From the NCBI GenBank assembly GCA_002479645.1, contig DLOO01000009.1:61691-82424 (forward strand): 20,734 nucleotides of DNA, in the 5' to 3' direction. This document shows positions 8,627-17,430 of this stretch, piece after piece. A program made the position numbers and the translations under genes. Each line of letters begins with the position of its first letter. Within the stretch, counting starts at the first letter, position 1. The DNA comes from Lachnoclostridium sp. UBA7482. GTDB lineage: Bacteria; Bacillota; Clostridia; Lachnospirales; Lachnospiraceae. The notes under the pieces are model-generated. The model searched no databases and was not told where the DNA came from. It saw only the letters and a list, made by a program, of their open reading frames with translations.

Positions 8627-8776
8627 TAACCGCATCAGGGAAGTCTCCCGCTTTAGAGGCGGGAGGACTTGCCTGTTTTGCAGGAGTTCAAGCTCCTGCA
8701 AAAATGCCGTGAAGCGGCAATGAGGTTATGAGCAAGTAGCGAAGCGGATTGCGAATATCCGCTTTGATTGGCGTTA
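8627..8776 (+). ncRNA. Candidate structured RNA or leader element upstream of fhs (150 bases)
   Basis: The 395-base gap between the phosphatase and fhs contains a compact array of inverted repeats. P1 closes the element: UAAC/GC/AUCA (8627-8637) pairs with UGAU/GC/GUUA (8765-8776), 10 pairs with small bulges. P2: 8641-8651 with 8659-8670, 11 pairs and one bulged G. P3: TTTTGCAGGAG (8676-8686) with CTCCTGCAAAA (8693-8703), 11 perfect pairs. P4: TGCCG (8705-8709) with CGGCA (8715-8719). P5: AAGCGGAT (8742-8749) with ATCCGCTT (8757-8764), abutting P1. ACTTGC (8667-8672) can instead pair with GCAAGT (8732-8737), competing with P2. TTTTT at 8783-8787 follows. It could be a cis-regulatory leader, a free small RNA, or a non-autonomous IS200/IS605-like element, whose ends also carry CCCGC-TTTAG-GCGGG type hairpins. 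It does not fit the THF riboswitch consensus I know. Confidence 0.5.
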
Positions 8777-8849
8777 ACAGTATTTTTAATTAGAATTCAA
8801 ATAAATATGCCGGACACCCCGTTTTTGAGGTCTCAGACAGGAGGAAATG

Positions 8850-10520
8850 ATGAAATCGGATATTCAGATTGCACAGGAAGCAACGATGCTGCCGATTACA
8901 AAAATCGGTGCGCAGCTGGGAATTGCCCCGGAGGAGCTGGAACAGTACGGAAAGTATAAGGCAAAGCTTTCCGACGAGCTTTTGAAGCGTGTGGAGAAGA
9001 ACCCGGACGGCAAGCTTGTTTTGGTTACCGCGATTAACCCGACGCCGGCAGGCGAAGGGAAGACCACCATTACGGTCGGTCTCGGTCAGGCGCTCAGCAA
9101 GATGGGAAAGAAGGCGGTGATCGCCCTTCGTGAGCCTTCCCTCGGACCGTGTTTCGGAATCAAGGGCGGTGCGGCAGGCGGCGGCTATGCGCAGGTTGTT
9201 CCGATGGAGGATCTGAATCTGCATTTTACCGGAGACTTCCATGCGATTACATCTGCAAACAATTTGCTTGCCGCTATGCTTGATAACCATTTGCAGCAGG
9301 GCAATGCGCTCGGTATCGACCCGAAGCAGATTGTCTGGAAACGCTGTCTGGATATGAACGACCGTTCCCTTCGTAATATAACCATCGGTCTCGGCAGGAA
9401 GACGGACGGCGTGGTCAGAGAGGATCATTTCATTATCACGGTTGCATCCGAGATTATGGCAATTCTCTGTCTGGCTGCGGACATTGAGGATCTTCGCGAG
9501 CGGCTTTCCAACATGCTGATTGCTTACCGCTTCGACGGGTCACCGGTATTTGCCCGCGATTTGAATGTTGTCGGCTCCATGATGGCGCTTCTTAAGGATG
9601 CGATGCTGCCGAATCTGATTCAGACGATTGAAAATACGCCTGCGCTTGTGCACGGCGGGCCGTTTGCCAACATCGCACACGGCTGCAACAGCGTACGTGC
9701 GACGAAGGCGGCTATGAAGCTCGCCGATATCGTGGTTACCGAAGCCGGTTTCGGCGCCGACCTCGGCGCAGAAAAATTCTTTGATATCAAATGCCGCAAC
9801 GCAAATCTTCATCCGGATGCGGTTGTACTGGTTGCAACGGTTCGCGCATTGAAGTATAACGGCGGTGTGCCGAAGAATGAGCTTAGACGGGAAAATCCGG
9901 ATGCACTGAGGAAGGGTATCCGTAATTTGGAGAAGCATATTGAAAATGTACAGAAATACGGTGTTCCGGTCATTGTAACGCTGAACCGGTTTGACGAGGA
10001 TACCGATGCCGAGCTAAAGTATGTGAAGGATTTTTGTATCGGTATGGACTGTGACTTTGCACTTTCCGAGGTATGGTCTAAGGGCGGCGAAGGCGGTCAG
10101 GAGCTTGCGGCGCAGGTTGTTAAGACCCTTGAGACGAAGCAGGCGCATTTCCATGTGCTCTACGAGGATTTCCTTCCGCTTCGCGAGAAGATTAAGACGA
10201 TTGCCAACGAGATTTACGGCGCGGGTCGTGTAACCTTCGAGCCTGCGGCTGAGAAGACGCTTGCGCATCTTACGGAGCTTGGTTACGGGAATTTGCCGGT
10301 ATGTATTGCAAAGAATCAGTATTCCCTGTCGGATGATGCAACGTTGCTGGGAAGGCCGGAAGGCTTTCCGATTCATATCCGCGAGGTTTATGTAGCTGCC
10401 GGTGCGGGCTTTGTGGTTGTCATTACCGGTACCATCATTCAGATGCCGGGACTTCCGAAGCATCCCGCCGCAGAGCGTATCGACGTCAATTCGGACGGTA
10501 TGATTGAAGGATTATTCTAA
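8850..10520 (+). CDS. fhs: Formate-tetrahydrofolate ligase
   Basis: ATP-dependent joining of formate to tetrahydrofolate, giving 10-formyl-THF for purine synthesis and one-carbon metabolism (and the methyl branch of the acetyl-CoA pathway where that exists). Two ATGs lie in tandem; AGGAGG at 8839-8844 is 5 bases before the second (8850) and only 2 before the first (8847), so I prefer 8850, giving 556 residues, the normal family length. The P-loop-like TPAGEGKTT is at residues 65-73. Other conserved blocks are [48 protein letters not shown] and [13 protein letters not shown], all close to the Moorella enzyme. Transcribed alone behind the structured leader; the ABC exporter genes begin 40 bases downstream. 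No neighbouring Wood-Ljungdahl genes are present, so acetogenesis cannot be inferred. Confidence 0.97.
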   Translation: MKSDIQIAQEATMLPITKIGAQLGIAPEELEQYGKYKAKLSDELLKRVEKNPDGKLVLVTAINPTPAGEGKTTITVGLGQALSKMGKKAVIALREPSLGPCFGIKGGAAGGGYAQVVPMEDLNLHFTGDFHAITSANNLLAAMLDNHLQQGNALGIDPKQIVWKRCLDMNDRSLRNITIGLGRKTDGVVREDHFIITVASEIMAILCLAADIEDLRERLSNMLIAYRFDGSPVFARDLNVVGSMMALLKDAMLPNLIQTIENTPALVHGGPFANIAHGCNSVRATKAAMKLADIVVTEAGFGADLGAEKFFDIKCRNANLHPDAVVLVATVRALKYNGGVPKNELRRENPDALRKGIRNLEKHIENVQKYGVPVIVTLNRFDEDTDAELKYVKDFCIGMDCDFALSEVWSKGGEGGQELAAQVVKTLETKQAHFHVLYEDFLPLREKIKTIANEIYGAGRVTFEPAAEKTLAHLTELGYGNLPVCIAKNQYSLSDDATLLGRPEGFPIHIREVYVAAGAGFVVVITGTIIQMPGLPKHPAAERIDVNSDGMIEGLF

Positions 10521-10560
10521 ATTTGGGAGAAGCAAAAACTTTACATGTATGGAGGATACT

Positions 10561-11640
10561 ATGAAGGGTAAGAAAATCAAACTCGGCTGTACCGCGATGG
10601 CGGCTGTATTGCTGCTTGGCGGCTGTGCCTTTTTCCCGGAAGAGGAGGAACTCAGAAAGGCGCCGATTGTGTCGTCTCTGGAGGAAGACTATTTCCGTAC
10701 GGCTGAGGTAAAAACCGGCGACGTTGTGGAGACTCTGCGTTATTACTGCGATTATCGCAAGAAAAAATCCGAGAGCTATTCCTTTGCCAAGATAGACCAG
10801 GATACCTATCTGGAAGAAATTTATGTGAAGCAGGGAGAAACGGTAAAGGCCGGTATGGTTCTGGCACAGCTGAGTCTCGGAAGCCTTGAGGAGGAAATCA
10901 AGGAGGCACAGGAAGCCTATGATAAATGTGCTGAATCAATGGAATATACATCGGCCATGCTCGGCTTTGAGCGCGAGCGCAAAAAGCTGGCGAAGGACTA
11001 TGGCAAGAAATACGACGACGAGTATTTGAAGAGTCTCGAGGATAAGCTGGAGCGTCTTGAGGATGAGAAATATCTTGCGGAGCTGAAGCTGAACGAGATA
11101 AAGGAAAAACTCAGCGAACGTCAGCTTGTTGCCGAATTTGACGGCGTCGTGACGTTTGTTAAGAAATTTGACGGCTGGCATTGGCTGCGGGCAGGCGAGG
11201 AGCTTGTCAAGGTGGAAAGCGAAGGCTGCGGATTCGTTACCGTAACCGATATGCCTGAGACTTTTAATGTCGGTCGTGAAGTTACCGTAACGACGGAGAA
11301 CGGTATTTATGATGCAAAGGTCGAAGAGCTTGTGGAACTGGATAAAAAACGCAGCACGGTTATTCTGGAGGTTATGAACCCGAATGACCAGCTTGTGGAA
11401 AATATGAAGGGACAGATTGTTTTTGAAGTGAATTCCGCAAGAAATGTTACCTATGTTCCTTACGGCGCTTTGCGTGTCATGGGCGACCAATATGCCGTAT
11501 ATGTTCTCAACAAGGATGGCATGCGGGAGATGCGTTATGTTGAGGTTGGTATGATTGTCAAGGGCAGCATTGAATCCGGTGAAAACCGCGTGGAAATTAA
11601 GAGCGGAGTCAATCCCGGCGAAGTAGTCATTGTAAGATAG
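10561..11640 (+). CDS. Lipoprotein periplasmic-adaptor-like (HlyD/MacA family) subunit of ABC exporter
   Basis: Membrane-anchored adaptor expected to work with the MacB/FtsX-type transporter encoded downstream. An in-frame ATG upstream (10504) overlaps fhs; the ATG at 10561 follows GGAGG and begins a clean lipoprotein signal peptide, so 359 residues are taken. The lipobox LGGC gives Cys22. Barrel-sandwich halves lie at about 78-106 (EIYVKQGETVKAGMVLAQL) and 188-220 (LVAEFDGVVTFV, AGEELVKVE), joined by a long charged coiled-coil hairpin at about 107-187. A beta-barrel and a C-terminal membrane-proximal domain (VTYVPYGALRVMGDQYAVYVL) follow. In a Gram-positive cell such a protein would sit on the outer face of the membrane. 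Substrate unknown. Next gene starts 11 bases after the stop. Confidence 0.88.
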   Translation: MKGKKIKLGCTAMAAVLLLGGCAFFPEEEELRKAPIVSSLEEDYFRTAEVKTGDVVETLRYYCDYRKKKSESYSFAKIDQDTYLEEIYVKQGETVKAGMVLAQLSLGSLEEEIKEAQEAYDKCAESMEYTSAMLGFERERKKLAKDYGKKYDDEYLKSLEDKLERLEDEKYLAELKLNEIKEKLSERQLVAEFDGVVTFVKKFDGWHWLRAGEELVKVESEGCGFVTVTDMPETFNVGREVTVTTENGIYDAKVEELVELDKKRSTVILEVMNPNDQLVENMKGQIVFEVNSARNVTYVPYGALRVMGDQYAVYVLNKDGMREMRYVEVGMIVKGSIESGENRVEIKSGVNPGEVVIVR

Positions 11641-11651
11641 AGGAGGAGACC

Positions 11652-13817
11652 ATGAGATTACATAAAAAAATTATCAGCTTATGTCTGTGCACGCTCCTTA
11701 CCCTATCCTTAGTCGGCTGTAAGGAAAAGAAAGCAGATATTCCCGAGCTTCTCGATCCGATTGAGAGCAAGGATGTTATCTATACCGTAACAAAAGGGGA
11801 TCTGTCTGCCGTATCCTATCGTCAGGGCAGGGTGATTCCCGAAAAGGTTGCTATGGTGACGGAATATGACACAACCTATTATGACGGTAATGTTAAGGTT
11901 GGCGATACCGTAAAGAAGGGGCAGGTACTGTTTCGCCTGAATTCGGATTTGAACGAACAGATTTTGAATCTGAAGGTTGAGCTGGAGGTGCAGGAAAAGT
12001 CCTTTACACTTCTGAAAAAGCAGCAGGACGAGCAGATTAAGGCAATGCGCGATCAGATTAAGATGCTGCGCAGCTTCGGCGACTATTATAATGCGAAGCT
12101 GGTTGAGATTCAGATGCGTCAGCAGGAGTTCCAGTTCGACTTCGATAATAAGGGTACCGAAGAGCGTATTGCGGAGATGAAGGAACAGCTCGCAAAGTAC
12201 AATGAGGATTCCAACAATTCTACCGTGACGGCGCCCTGTGACGGGACGGTTGTATTTTCCGTAATCGGAAAGGAAGGCGATCTTGCGAAGGAGGAAACCT
12301 ATCTGATTATCGTAAAGGATGATACGAAAATGATTTCCTGCGATTATATGAAGCAGGAAGTGTTGGATGCTTATGAGAAGATTCAGGCACAGATCGGGGA
12401 TAAGGTTTATGACCTGACGTCTGTTCCGTTTGCAGAGGAAGACATCCGCAGAATGGAGGGGGAGAATTTCTATCAGGATACCACCTTTACGGGAGAGGAT
12501 CTGCCGGATACCCTTGCGCTCGGTGATTATATCGGTCTGTTGTTTACCAATATCGAGCCGGATGTACTGAGCGTTCCCACCCAGAGTCTTCAGGTAATGC
12601 AGGGAACCTATTACGTTACGGTTGTCAACGGAGAATCCAGAGAATTGCGCGAGGTTTCCGTCGGACGCAGTAATCTGAATCATACGATTATTACCGAAGG
12701 GCTGAAGGAAAACGAAAAGATTTTCGTTGCGAAAAATCTGGAAAGCTTCTCTGCAAAATCGGAAACCGTAAAGCCGGAAATCGGCGCCTTTGTTTCGGAG
12801 ATGCGTGTTACCGGCGTTACCCGTACCTCGGAAAATATGGGACCGTTTGTAAACGAGGTTCCGGGAACCTTAAAGGAAGTCCTGATTCCGCTGTTCGGCG
12901 AGCAGTATGTGGAAGCGGGAACCCCGTTGTACACGATTGAGGCAAAGATTGCCGACTTGGATCTGGAACAGGCAAGAATCGATTACAAGAATTTCCAGAA
13001 GGATTACGAAGCACAGATTGAACGTTACGAAAAGCAGATTAAGGACGATAAAAAGGCTCTGAAAGATATTAAAGACAAGACCGAGAAGGAACTTGCGCAG
13101 ATTGCCATCGACCGTCTGGAAAGGGAATTTGCGAAGTACAAGGAGGAAGGCAGCGAGCAGCTTGCAGACTATAAGAAACGTATCTCGAACTTTGAAAAGT
13201 GGCAGGATACCGAGGTAACGGTATGCGCGGAGGAAACCTGTATTATTGAGACATTTTCCTCTTTGAAGGTCGGAAGTGAGATGACCGAAGGACAATATAT
13301 CTGTGAAACCATGGACCCGGGCACCTTCCTCCTTCATATCAAGGATGAAGAGGCGACGACTCTGCTCAGTTATCTCCGATACGGACAGACGGTACTGTTT
13401 AGTTCCCGTCTTGCCGGAGAGCTTGTGGAGGTAGATGCAAGGGTAATGTTTGCAAAGAGCTGTGCGACTGCCGAAACGTGGAAAGGGGAAGCATCCCTTG
13501 TTCTGGAAGACACGGAAACCTACTTGAAGTCCAACAATACCGGTACCCTGTTCTTCGACCGATGTAATGTGTCCAATGTTCTTACCATCCCGAGAGAAGC
13601 GCTTCGTATTGACAGAGCGGAAGAGGCTGCGAAGCCCGGAATAGGGAAGGACGAGGAAGAGGATGAGGTGCTGAGCGGAAGTACGAGTTATTATGTTTGG
13701 GTTTACAATCAGGACGGCGTGGCTGTCAGAAGAAATGTCCGTGTTGCGGAAGCATATGATAAGACGGCATGGATTTGCGATGGTTTGTCCGTGGATGATG
13801 TGATTGTTTTACCGTAA
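11652..13817 (+). CDS. Large lipoprotein with two tandem HlyD/MacA-like adaptor modules
   Basis: A 721-residue lipoprotein, twice the normal adaptor length. Signal peptide with lipobox LVGC (Cys23). First module: sandwich half at about 72-100 (VKVGDTVKKGQVLFRL), coiled coil about 100-190, second half about 190-222 (STVTAPCDGTVVF, KEGDLAKEETYLI), then beta-barrel and C-terminal domain to about 370 (SVPTQSLQVMQGTYYVTVVNG). Second module: sandwich half about 385-430 (GTLKEVLIPLFGEQYVEAGTPLYTI), strongly charged coiled coil about 433-520, second half about 522-566, and a C-terminal domain ending in TSYYVWVYNQDGVAVRRNV. An acidic linker-like stretch (KDEEEDEV) sits near 660. The repeat suggests fusion of two adaptor genes. 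Strong AGGAGG at 11641-11646. The permease gene starts 17 bases downstream. Transported substrate not recognisable. Confidence 0.83.
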   Translation: MRLHKKIISLCLCTLLTLSLVGCKEKKADIPELLDPIESKDVIYTVTKGDLSAVSYRQGRVIPEKVAMVTEYDTTYYDGNVKVGDTVKKGQVLFRLNSDLNEQILNLKVELEVQEKSFTLLKKQQDEQIKAMRDQIKMLRSFGDYYNAKLVEIQMRQQEFQFDFDNKGTEERIAEMKEQLAKYNEDSNNSTVTAPCDGTVVFSVIGKEGDLAKEETYLIIVKDDTKMISCDYMKQEVLDAYEKIQAQIGDKVYDLTSVPFAEEDIRRMEGENFYQDTTFTGEDLPDTLALGDYIGLLFTNIEPDVLSVPTQSLQVMQGTYYVTVVNGESRELREVSVGRSNLNHTIITEGLKENEKIFVAKNLESFSAKSETVKPEIGAFVSEMRVTGVTRTSENMGPFVNEVPGTLKEVLIPLFGEQYVEAGTPLYTIEAKIADLDLEQARIDYKNFQKDYEAQIERYEKQIKDDKKALKDIKDKTEKELAQIAIDRLEREFAKYKEEGSEQLADYKKRISNFEKWQDTEVTVCAEETCIIETFSSLKVGSEMTEGQYICETMDPGTFLLHIKDEEATTLLSYLRYGQTVLFSSRLAGELVEVDARVMFAKSCATAETWKGEASLVLEDTETYLKSNNTGTLFFDRCNVSNVLTIPREALRIDRAEEAAKPGIGKDEEEDEVLSGSTSYYVWVYNQDGVAVRRNVRVAEAYDKTAWICDGLSVDDVIVLP

Positions 13818-13834
13818 GGGAAAGGAGAAGAAAA

Positions 13835-16693
13835 ATGTTACGTTTTATTTTACGAAAACTGTTAAACAAAAAGTGGCTGATTCTCTGCATCCTGATCGGT
13901 AACGTTTTGCTGGTCGGTATTGCCTGCTGCAATCCGATGTATACCCGTGCTGCATTGCAGAAGATGCTTACCAGAAATCTGGACGCGGCGCTGCAGGCGA
14001 ACAACCGTTATCCCTGCATGGAAATTATTACCGCCAAGCTGAGCGATACGCGTCTCAGCAAGTACGGTTCCAGTTATTTTGAGAATTATCACAGCGTTCC
14101 GGAGGCGGTTAAGAAGCTGTACGGAATGGAGCCGATGGACATCGTTACCCTGTATGCGACAAGCAATGCGCAGGATGCGAAGTTTGAAACACAGCGTGCC
14201 ACTGAGGAAAGCTCTTCGTTTGAATTGAAGCTTGCCGCACTCAGCAATCTGGAAAACAACATCGAGATTATTTCCGGCAAAATGTACTCCGATCAGCCGG
14301 ACTCCGAGGGCGTCATTGACGTTATTGTAAATGAAACCGTATATCTGTCAAAGGACATGGTTGTCGGTGAAATTGTCCAGATGAAGAACTACACCAATGT
14401 GAAGGATGAAAAGGTTCGCATCCGTATTGTTGGCGTGTTCCGTGCAAAGGATACTCAGAGTTCTTACTGGGTAAAAGAACCGCTTCGCTATGACAAGGAA
14501 TTCTTTATGGCTCCCGCCATCTTTGAAGAGCAATTTATGAGCGATACAAAGATTTCCGGCAACATTACCGTAAGCTGGTATACCCAGTTCGATTATGCCG
14601 ATATTGATATCGACCAGGTTGACAAGATGCTCGAGGTTCATGAAAAGCTGAACGGCGATATTGTCGGTACGGATCAGTTGTATATTCCGCAGAGCACCTA
14701 CCAAAAGGTTTTCCTGGAATTCAAAGATTCCTCCGGAAGAATTTCCACTACCATGTGGATTTTGCAGGTTCCGATTCTTGTCTTGCTTGCTGTTTTCGTA
14801 TTCATGGTTTCCAATCAGGTTATTTCCATTGAAGCAGGCGAAATCGCAATGCTGAAGAGCCGTGGCGTAAGCCGTATGCAGTTAATCGGTACATACTTTA
14901 TTCAGTCCGTTATTCTTGCGGTTATCGCGTTGATTTTCGGTATTCCGCTTGGTTATGTGCTGTGTCATGTTTTTGGTTCGACCAATGCGTTCCTCGAGTT
15001 TGTCGGACGTCATGCCCTGCAGGTCAGGATTACGGGAACCGCACTGGTTTACGCATTTACCGCAGCATTTGCCGGTATTTTGATTATGACGCTTCCGGTA
15101 CTGAAATTTGCACGCTACAGTATCGTAGAGCAGAAGGCAAACAAGCGGAAATCCAAGAATCCGATGTGGCAGAGAATGTTTCTGGACTTCGCGCTTCTGG
15201 CTATTGCGTCGTATGGTTTTTACAATTTCAATTCGCAGAAGGATTCGCTGATTCAGAAGGTTGCGGACGGCGCGGCGCTCGATCCGATGCTTTTCCTTTC
15301 GGCATCGCTGTTTATCCTCAGCTGTGCAATCTGCTTCCTCCGTGTGATTCCGATGCTTTCCTATCTGATCTTTATGATCGGACGTAAGCTGTGGAGACCT
15401 GCATTCTATGCATCCTTCCTACAGATTACAAGAGACAGCAGAAAGCAGAGCTTTATTACCGTTTTCCTTGTGCTGACGATTGCCCTTGGTATTTTCAATG
15501 CGAATATCGCCCGTACGGTAAACGAAAATGAGGAAATCCGTACCAAGTATGATAACGGTACTACCGTTATTCTGGAAGAAAAGTGGCTTAACAATGAGGA
15601 CTCTTACGGAAAAGGCAGGGCGGATAAGCTGTTTTATTCTGAGCCGGATTACAATAAGTACGCAGAGCTTAGAGATTCCAATAAAGATAAGATTGCAGGA
15701 ATGACCAGGGTTCTGGTGGATAAGAATGTTTCCTTCTCCACCGGCATCGGAACCTACAACAGTTGTTTGCTCATGGCAATTCATACCAAGGAATTCGGCA
15801 ATACCGCATGGATGCCGGAAGGATATTCCGCCGATCATTGGTACAATGCGTTGAATGCGCTTGCGGTTCAACCGGACGGAGCCATTATTTCCTCGAATTT
15901 TGCCTTGGCAAATGAACTTGCTGTCGGTGACACCTTCTCCATTAACCGCTTCAATTTCATGGGAGAGAACACCGGCAGAATGTCCTTGACGGTTTCCGCC
16001 ATTGTAGATTACTGGCCGGGGTATGAGAACAAAACGACAGTTAAGACCGATGATGGCAAGGAGAGCCTGGAAGAGCGCTTCCTTGTTGTTACAAGCTTAG
16101 AAAATCTCAGCAGAGAATACGAGGCGGTTCCCTATCAGGTGTGGATGAATATTAAAGGAGACAGCGGATTTCTCTACGATTGGATTGAAGAGAACAAGGT
16201 TCGTCTTGCTTCGATGACCGATACGGTAGCGGATCTTCAGGGAATTAAAAATGACCCGTATTTCCAGATTACCAACGGTATGCTTACCATTACGTTCATC
16301 GTCGTTATTCTGCTTTGCGCAATCGGATTTTTGATTTATTGGATTACCTCGATTCGTTCGCGAGAATTGATTTTCGGTATTTACCGGGCAATGGGTATGT
16401 CCATGCGCGAGCTGATTACCATGCTGATCAATGAGCACATGTTTGGCTCTGTGCTTCCGATTGTCTTTGGTGCGGCGGTTGGCATCCTGGCATCGAAGAT
16501 GTTCGTTCCGCTGATTGAGATTGCATATTCTCCGACGGTTCAGACATTGCCGGTACGTACGTTCTCCTCGGATGCGGATATGATTCGGATTGGGGTGGTA
16601 GTTGCCGCTATGTTGATTTTCTGTATCACCGCGATTTCGGTATTGTTGTCCAAGATTAAGATTAATCAGGCTTTGAAGCTTGGTGAAGACTAA
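13835..16693 (+). CDS. FtsX-like (MacB-type) ABC transporter permease, full-length two-module form
   Basis: A 952-residue membrane protein. Helix 1 is near residues 14-34 (KWLILCILIGNVLLVGIA), followed by a large outside domain to about 305. A first FtsX-like module follows: STTMWILQVPILVLLAVFVFM, the cytoplasmic coupling segment AMLKSRGVSRMQLIGTY, then further helices to about residue 435. More helices lie near 480-560, a second large outside domain runs to about 810, and a C-terminal FtsX module (LTITFIVVILLCAIGFLIYW, ELIFGIYRAMGMSMRELITM) ends the protein. The MLKSRG and IYRAMGMS motifs are typical sites of contact with the ATPase. Codon use is like the upstream genes (ATT/ATC isoleucine, CGT/CGC arginine). 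AAGGAG lies ahead of the ATG. Probably exports a hydrophobic or peptide substrate, or acts in envelope stress; not determinable here. Confidence 0.88.
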   Translation: MLRFILRKLLNKKWLILCILIGNVLLVGIACCNPMYTRAALQKMLTRNLDAALQANNRYPCMEIITAKLSDTRLSKYGSSYFENYHSVPEAVKKLYGMEPMDIVTLYATSNAQDAKFETQRATEESSSFELKLAALSNLENNIEIISGKMYSDQPDSEGVIDVIVNETVYLSKDMVVGEIVQMKNYTNVKDEKVRIRIVGVFRAKDTQSSYWVKEPLRYDKEFFMAPAIFEEQFMSDTKISGNITVSWYTQFDYADIDIDQVDKMLEVHEKLNGDIVGTDQLYIPQSTYQKVFLEFKDSSGRISTTMWILQVPILVLLAVFVFMVSNQVISIEAGEIAMLKSRGVSRMQLIGTYFIQSVILAVIALIFGIPLGYVLCHVFGSTNAFLEFVGRHALQVRITGTALVYAFTAAFAGILIMTLPVLKFARYSIVEQKANKRKSKNPMWQRMFLDFALLAIASYGFYNFNSQKDSLIQKVADGAALDPMLFLSASLFILSCAICFLRVIPMLSYLIFMIGRKLWRPAFYASFLQITRDSRKQSFITVFLVLTIALGIFNANIARTVNENEEIRTKYDNGTTVILEEKWLNNEDSYGKGRADKLFYSEPDYNKYAELRDSNKDKIAGMTRVLVDKNVSFSTGIGTYNSCLLMAIHTKEFGNTAWMPEGYSADHWYNALNALAVQPDGAIISSNFALANELAVGDTFSINRFNFMGENTGRMSLTVSAIVDYWPGYENKTTVKTDDGKESLEERFLVVTSLENLSREYEAVPYQVWMNIKGDSGFLYDWIEENKVRLASMTDTVADLQGIKNDPYFQITNGMLTITFIVVILLCAIGFLIYWITSIRSRELIFGIYRAMGMSMRELITMLINEHMFGSVLPIVFGAAVGILASKMFVPLIEIAYSPTVQTLPVRTFSSDADMIRIGVVVAAMLIFCITAISVLLSKIKINQALKLGED

Positions 16694-16713
16694 AGGCAGG
16701 GAGGAGACGTATT

Positions 16714-17430
16714 ATGAGTGAGATACTGAAAACGGAAAACGTAAAACGCAGCTTCCCGGTTGCCGGAGGTACCTTTTGGGCTTTGAAGGGAATTGATATT
16801 ACGGTTCCGGAATCCTCCCTTACGATTCTTAAGGGACGTTCCGGTTCCGGAAAAACAACGCTTCTCAATATTATGGGAGCGCTGGACCCTCCGACCTCCG
16901 GTAAGGTGGTTTTTGACGGAGAAGATATCTCCAAGGCAGGCGACGGCGGCCGCGAGAAGATTCGTCGTAAGAAAATCGGCTATATTTTTCAGTCCGTTGC
17001 CTTGATTCCGGTAATGTCGGCTTATGAAAATGTAGAATACGCGCTTCGTCTGGCAAACTATAAGGGAAACTACAAAGAGCGTGTTATGGAATGCCTGAAA
17101 ATGGTCGGTCTCAGCAAACGTGCCAGCCATATGCCGCAGGAGCTGTCCGGCGGTGAGCAGCAGCGTGTTGCCATTGCAAGAGCAATTGCACACAAGCCGA
17201 AGATTATTTTTGCGGATGAGCCGACCGGTGCGTTGGATGTTGAAATGTCGATTCAGGTCATGAAGGTCCTCAAAAGACTTAATGCGGAACAGAGGACCAA
17301 TGTTATCATTATCACGCATAATCCGGTTATAGCCGAAATGGCTCATAAGGTCATAACCATCAAAAACGGTATGATCGCCGAGGAACGTATCAACGAGAAT
17401 CCTAAGAGTGTGGAGATGATAGAATGGTAA
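16714..17430 (+). CDS. ABC transporter ATPase, MacB/LolD type
   Basis: Energises the FtsX-type permeases beside it. Walker [10 protein letters not shown] (residues 41-49), Q-loop Gln93 in [10 protein letters not shown], signature LSGGEQQR (144-151), Walker B IIFADEP (164-170) with catalytic Glu169, D-loop GALD and switch His202 in IITHNP are all intact. The 238-residue length is typical. It lies between two permease genes; its stop overlaps the start of the second permease by 7 bases (ATGGTAA at 17424-17430), implying translational coupling. The first three quarters share the codon style of upstream genes, while the last roughly 110 bases contain three ATA codons and resemble the downstream style. 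Confidence 0.95.
   Translation: MSEILKTENVKRSFPVAGGTFWALKGIDITVPESSLTILKGRSGSGKTTLLNIMGALDPPTSGKVVFDGEDISKAGDGGREKIRRKKIGYIFQSVALIPVMSAYENVEYALRLANYKGNYKERVMECLKMVGLSKRASHMPQELSGGEQQRVAIARAIAHKPKIIFADEPTGALDVEMSIQVMKVLKRLNAEQRTNVIIITHNPVIAEMAHKVITIKNGMIAEERINENPKSVEMIEW

Noticed and set aside
8766..8850. Possible THF riboswitch before fhs because of GGCGTTAA near 8770
   Set aside because: Only this short piece resembles the class; the conserved 3' part (GGTGAATCATT followed by CATCCGCTCC) and its pairing partner are absent.
10504..10560. Longer N-terminus for the first adaptor lipoprotein starting at 10504
   Set aside because: It would overlap fhs and bury the lipoprotein signal peptide behind 19 polar residues; the ATG at 10561 follows a proper GGAGG.
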